From Paenibacillus sp. oral taxon 786 str. D14 (GTDB taxonomy: Bacteria; Bacillota; Bacilli; Paenibacillales; Paenibacillaceae): 28,279 nucleotides of DNA. The stretch spans positions 26,412 through 54,690 of the forward strand of contig NZ_GG695982.1 in the NCBI RefSeq assembly GCF_000159955.1. Direction: 5' to 3'. Shown one piece after another: positions 24,415 through 28,279 of this stretch (position 1 is its first letter; each line of letters opens with the position of its first letter). The notes under the pieces are model-generated. The model was not told the origin of the DNA. It made no database searches and worked only from the letters and a program-made list of their open reading frames with translations. The translations under genes and the position numbers were made by a program.

Positions 24415-27400
24415 ATGGCAATATTGAAGAAATCAAGAAAATTCATGCATATTTTGCTGGCAGCAGCCTTGGTGGTGATGGCTGTTGTCATTCCGCCAGA
24501 CAATCGGGTATTTGCAGACGTGAATGATGATAACTTGCCAGAGCCTATCAGGATTGACAAAGCGGATTTCGATACGATTCCAGATGTGGCCCATTATTAC
24601 AAAGAAAAATACGGAGAAGATGCGGTCAGCTATTATGAAAGCGTTAACGGTGAAAGAAGAATCCAACGCATCAATTTCTTTCAATATCCAGAAGGTGACT
24701 ATTTGGAGGTAAATGGAGAAGTCATCCTTGATATTCCGGCCAGAGACGTCAGGATATGGAGACTGTTTGGCGACGTCCGGTTTGAGGGATCGGCATCAAG
24801 GGAGATGGAACTTTATATTATCGATCCCAATGGAGTGGAAACCCAGTGGACCATTTTCAAAAACGGCGGCTGGACTGATGGTAAAACGGGCCTGTATACG
24901 AACTATACCAAAATGGGGTTCCAGGAATCCAACTCGTCGGAGAGCATTCTTTACCCTTGGCTGGTTAAAGATGAAACCGGTGACATCATTTATGAAGGTT
25001 ATAAGATGCGAATCGTTGGCAATGGATCACTTCGAAGCATTTATCACTGGGAAGAAGAAGGGGTTCCTCTCGAATTTGATGTTTCCGCCTGGACGGTGCT
25101 GGGAGGAGATAAACCCGTATTGCCTGTAACGGTTGCCGTATATGCTGATATCAATTTGAGTATGAACGGCGTGAACAAATTGCCGGAAGAAGTGTTCAAG
25201 CGCTATCACGTTAACAGCGGCCCCATAGGTGTAGAGCAAAACAGCGGTGCGGTCACGCTTCTGGATGAAGCTTATCATAAAGTAACGAAAGATTGGGGCT
25301 TCATCCCGGGACGGGGAGCGTTTCATTTCAGTTTGCTGAACAATTATGCCGGCTTGAAGGAAGACCCGAACAACCTTGGGTATTCGGATTTCTCGGAAGT
25401 TTATGAAGTCTACGCGAAAAATCCGGATGCCATCAAAAAATTCGACAGTTTGTATCCGACAGTCGGCAAGGATTATGTCCTCACACTGGATGGTTGGCCG
25501 CGATGGACCTGGGAAGATCCGGAATCCAACGGATCTGAACATTTTGGAACACCTGCTTACGAACATTTTGATGCCGCCGCAGACGCTGCAGCCAAAACCA
25601 TTAAGAGCATTGATACCCGATTTGACGGAAGAGGGCCGAAGTATGTCGAAGTGAAAAACGAATCGACCATTCCGCAAGAATGGTGGTTTTTCGTGACCGA
25701 ACCGGACAAGGCATGGGATTATTTGGCGGAGTTTCATAACAAAGCGGCTAACGCTATCAAGAGCGAGAACCCGGACGTTTTGGTGGGCGGCCCCAGCAGC
25801 GCATTCATGTATTTGGAAAAAAACGACTTCCAGGAAGCCAGAGAACAACTGGAATTTATGGATAAGACGAAAGATACACTGGATTGGTATTCCCATCATT
25901 TTTATGAGAATTCACGGCTGATCATTCATGACCGCGAAAACAACCCTGACGGGTTTTTGAGCGGTAGGTTGGAAGCTGTTCTGGATTTGTTGAACGCCCA
26001 CATGGTGAATACGGACAACGTAAAACCAATTTATATCACCGAAGAAGGCACATATAATACAGCTGGAACAGACATTGATTACTTCCAGAAGCTTGTGGCC
26101 TTTAATGGTTATATGTTGCGATTCATGGATTATTCCGATTCCATTGGCATGTTGGTTCCATATTTGTATCCGGTTATTAACTGGAAACCGAATGCGAATA
26201 ACACGTTCTATCGCTACACCGATTCCACTTTGACCGGATTGCAGGAAGAGATGACTCCGCTTGAAGCGTATGTAGATATGTGGAAAGATTATCGGGGCGC
26301 GTTTTTGCTGACACAAGACGATAATGACCGCGTATTTGCCAACGCCGTTCGTTACAATGACACCGTGTATGTAGCAGTGCACAATTTGAACGCTCAACGG
26401 GTCAATCTTGACTTGAACGTATACACTGGCGATGCGGAAATTGCGAGTGTAAAAAGGAAACATTTCTTCCTCGAGAAAGGTGTGCTGACGTACGAGGAAG
26501 AAACGGTCAACGACCTTGATAACGTCTATATGAGAGTACAAGAGATGAGCGTATTCGAAATTAAGCTGGACCGCTCGCCCGAGTTTAAGCAAACATGGGA
26601 ACGGAAGTTTTTTTACGCTCCTCAGGAATTGCAACCTACCAGCAAGAATGAGGCAATTCAATTTACCATAGCTACGCAAACAAATCAGTTGAAGCGTTCC
26701 ACCTTGCGAATTGGTTTCGGGAAGAGCGGAAGCGGTTTTTCCGGGGATATGACGGTGGAAGTCAACCCGGGTACCGAAAGCGAGCAACGTTTTTATCTGG
26801 ATCTGGAATGGACCAATAAACCCGGAGACCTTCTGACCTTCGCCGAGTTTGAACTGGATCCGGACAACGTTTTATCCCAGAATACGATTGATATTGCGAT
26901 CCCTGAAGACGGCGGATACATTACAAGTGTCCAATTGATCAACTATTACGAAAAAGAAGCGCCGATTGGTGCGGATACCTCGTCATTAGTACAACCGATT
27001 GCGGATGCAAAGGCGAAACTGAATTCAATTGCTGTTTCGGAAACGGGAAGTGAACTTGAACCGGGTACAGAATGGGTTCAGCCGTATATTCATGACACGC
27101 TCAGTATTGAAGTTACCAAGGCGGAAATTGTGAAAAATGACCAACTTGCCACACAAGAAGAAATCACGCGTGCCGTAAACAATCTCGAATTTGTCATGCA
27201 GATTTTTGAAGAAAACACGAACATCAGAGGGTCATCAACCGGCATCAAAGGAGCCAAAATCTCCTTTGAAGACGAAGAAGAAGCCGACTATACGTATGAT
27301 TCTAATCTCATCAACGTAACGATTGGCCCGGAAGGCGCCACAGACGGGGGCAAGGCACTCAAGGCAGAGTTTACGGAATTTATAACTTATGGATGGGATT

Positions 27401-28279
27401 CGAGCGGAGATTATTCAGCAACCATCGACTTTACCGCGTCGGAAGAAGGTTGGAATCTGGACAGCGGACCGATTTCCTTCGATGTAACGAACCTGGAAAA
27501 TGCTGCAACCCAGCTGCGCGTAGATGTCGAGGACGCATACGGCAACAAGGGGATGTACTATTTCACTATTTCGCCAAATGAAACACGGTCGATTGAAATT
27601 TCAGAATTTGGCCCAACGGATGCCAGCTGGTTGACAGACGGTTATTCGGCCAGATCGAAGGCCATCGACACGACGAATTTGAAAAAACTGCGATTTTACG
27701 TGTTTGTACCTGAACAAGCGCCGTTGAACAAAGCAACTCTTGCCTTTGACAACATTGTAATCGGAGTGGTTTCAAACGATTCAGATAACGGGAATCAATC
27801 CGATAACAATAACACTGCGCCAATAACACCTCCTGTATCCGATGCAAACAACCTGGATATTTTAATCAACGGGAAGAAAATACCAAATATTTTCCGGGTT
27901 GAATTTGAAAAAGTGGGAGACCAAACGACAACAACGGTGACGGTCAAGAAACAATTGTTTGATAGCATCTTAAATGAAATGGATGAAAATGCTTTAATCA
28001 CTATACCGATTACGACCGAATCTGATGCTGTGTTCGTACATTTGGACGGCGAAATATTGGACGGATTCAATCAAAAGAACAGTACGATTGAAGTGGTGAG
28101 CGGCCGGTATTCCTATAAGCTTCCAGCCAAACAACTTGTAACAGACGAAGGTAGTTCTCCGGAAAAGGTCGAGTTTGTGATAAAGATTAACAAAGCGGAT
28201 GTTGAAACAGAAAAGACATTAGAAAATCTGTCCAAACAAAACGGGTTCTTAATCGTTGCACCACCGGTCAACTTCGAAG
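24415..28279 (+). CDS. Giant secreted surface glycosidase, GH86-like (agarase/porphyranase) tentative, 3' truncated by window
   Basis: Open to the window edge, 1288 codons seen with no stop. GAAGGGAG precedes ATG 24415. A signal peptide (KKSRK, hydrophobic core, VFA-DVN cleavage near residue 35) sends it out. After an N-terminal beta domain (about 40-215) comes a TIM barrel opening at NGVNKLPEEVFKRYHV. The probable acid/base is Glu416 (YVEVKNES) and nucleophile Glu543 (YITEEGTYN), a clan GH-A arrangement; HHFYEN also fits. The overall style recalls GH86 beta-agarases/porphyranases, but GH39, GH50 or a new family is possible. Then beta domains to about 855, a helical FIVAR-like segment (about 860-935), a jelly-roll module (about 938-1118), an Asn/Asp-rich linker and, from about 1145, a domain (ILINGKKI, TTTTVTVKKQ, ITIPITTESDAVFVHLDGE) like those preceding SLH anchors in Paenibacillus surface enzymes. 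Polymer depolymerisation at the cell wall is the expected job. Confidence 0.78.
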   Translation, partial: MAILKKSRKFMHILLAAALVVMAVVIPPDNRVFADVNDDNLPEPIRIDKADFDTIPDVAHYYKEKYGEDAVSYYESVNGERRIQRINFFQYPEGDYLEVNGEVILDIPARDVRIWRLFGDVRFEGSASREMELYIIDPNGVETQWTIFKNGGWTDGKTGLYTNYTKMGFQESNSSESILYPWLVKDETGDIIYEGYKMRIVGNGSLRSIYHWEEEGVPLEFDVSAWTVLGGDKPVLPVTVAVYADINLSMNGVNKLPEEVFKRYHVNSGPIGVEQNSGAVTLLDEAYHKVTKDWGFIPGRGAFHFSLLNNYAGLKEDPNNLGYSDFSEVYEVYAKNPDAIKKFDSLYPTVGKDYVLTLDGWPRWTWEDPESNGSEHFGTPAYEHFDAAADAAAKTIKSIDTRFDGRGPKYVEVKNESTIPQEWWFFVTEPDKAWDYLAEFHNKAANAIKSENPDVLVGGPSSAFMYLEKNDFQEAREQLEFMDKTKDTLDWYSHHFYENSRLIIHDRENNPDGFLSGRLEAVLDLLNAHMVNTDNVKPIYITEEGTYNTAGTDIDYFQKLVAFNGYMLRFMDYSDSIGMLVPYLYPVINWKPNANNTFYRYTDSTLTGLQEEMTPLEAYVDMWKDYRGAFLLTQDDNDRVFANAVRYNDTVYVAVHNLNAQRVNLDLNVYTGDAEIASVKRKHFFLEKGVLTYEEETVNDLDNVYMRVQEMSVFEIKLDRSPEFKQTWERKFFYAPQELQPTSKNEAIQFTIATQTNQLKRSTLRIGFGKSGSGFSGDMTVEVNPGTESEQRFYLDLEWTNKPGDLLTFAEFELDPDNVLSQNTIDIAIPEDGGYITSVQLINYYEKEAPIGADTSSLVQPIADAKAKLNSIAVSETGSELEPGTEWVQPYIHDTLSIEVTKAEIVKNDQLATQEEITRAVNNLEFVMQIFEENTNIRGSSTGIKGAKISFEDEEEADYTYDSNLINVTIGPEGATDGGKALKAEFTEFITYGWDSSGDYSATIDFTASEEGWNLDSGPISFDVTNLENAATQLRVDVEDAYGNKGMYYFTISPNETRSIEISEFGPTDASWLTDGYSARSKAIDTTNLKKLRFYVFVPEQAPLNKATLAFDNIVIGVVSNDSDNGNQSDNNNTAPITPPVSDANNLDILINGKKIPNIFRVEFEKVGDQTTTTVTVKKQLFDSILNEMDENALITIPITTESDAVFVHLDGEILDGFNQKNSTIEVVSGRYSYKLPAKQLVTDEGSSPEKVEFVIKINKADVETEKTLENLSKQNGFLIVAPPVNFE

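Noticed and set aside
25027..26787. Two long minus-strand frames (290 and 291 codons) opposite the giant glycosidase
   Set aside because: The plus-strand frame is continuous from a signal peptide through catalytic motifs to the window end; the minus frames are shadows.

Overview
The window looks like a carbohydrate-utilisation region from a Gram-positive Bacillota, most likely Paenibacillaceae. This rests on moderate GC, strong GGAGG-type ribosome sites, a long LplA/YtcQ-type lipoprotein sugar-binding protein, a two-domain AraC regulator, and a giant secreted glycosidase whose C-terminal region resembles domains that precede S-layer (SLH) modules in Paenibacillus. The genus is inference. No rRNA, tRNA, insertion sequence or CRISPR array was seen.

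Region 1 (127-13273, + strand) is one long gene run. It holds a lipoprotein solute-binding protein, a hairpin, a beta-mannosidase-like GH2, an FAH-family hydrolase, a zinc MDR dehydrogenase, an APH-fold kinase, an enolase paralog, D-galactonate dehydratase (DgoD), a second zinc MDR dehydrogenase and a beta-galactosidase-type GH2. Both GH2 enzymes lack signal peptides, so they should cut imported oligosaccharides inside the cell. The enzymes can be chained into a route: hexose oxidised to hexonate, dehydrated to 2-keto-3-deoxyhexonate, oxidised to a 2,4-diketo acid, hydrolysed to pyruvate and glycerate, then glycerate phosphorylated and dehydrated to PEP. The enolase paralog keeps its metal ligands and Lys345/Lys396 equivalents. 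It has Asp for the Glu168 equivalent and Ala for the His373 equivalent, so an unusual substrate, possibly of L configuration, is plausible.

Region 2 (13301-16551) is an AraC regulator divergent from a large FAD-dependent oxidoreductase (PF12831-like) of unknown substrate. It is followed by a 574-bp gap holding a decayed GH2 C-terminus, a hairpin and a clear sigma-A promoter.

Region 3 (17126-24220) is a second operon: three class III (CaiB/BaiF) CoA-transferases, a solute-binding-protein-like protein that cannot have a signal peptide, an enoyl-CoA hydratase and an AldA-like aldehyde dehydrogenase. The first CoA-transferase has lost its catalytic Asp and other motifs and looks like a non-catalytic partner. 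I cannot name the pathway; this is one of the two best candidates for an undescribed system.

Region 4 (24415 to the end) is the 5' part of a giant secreted retaining glycosidase, tentatively GH86-like (agarase/porphyranase). It probably continues into SLH anchoring modules beyond the window. If that family call holds, the locus degrades a galactan of the agar/porphyran type: the surface enzyme cuts the polymer, the lipoprotein and unseen permeases import oligosaccharides, and GH2 enzymes plus the oxidative hexonate route finish the job.
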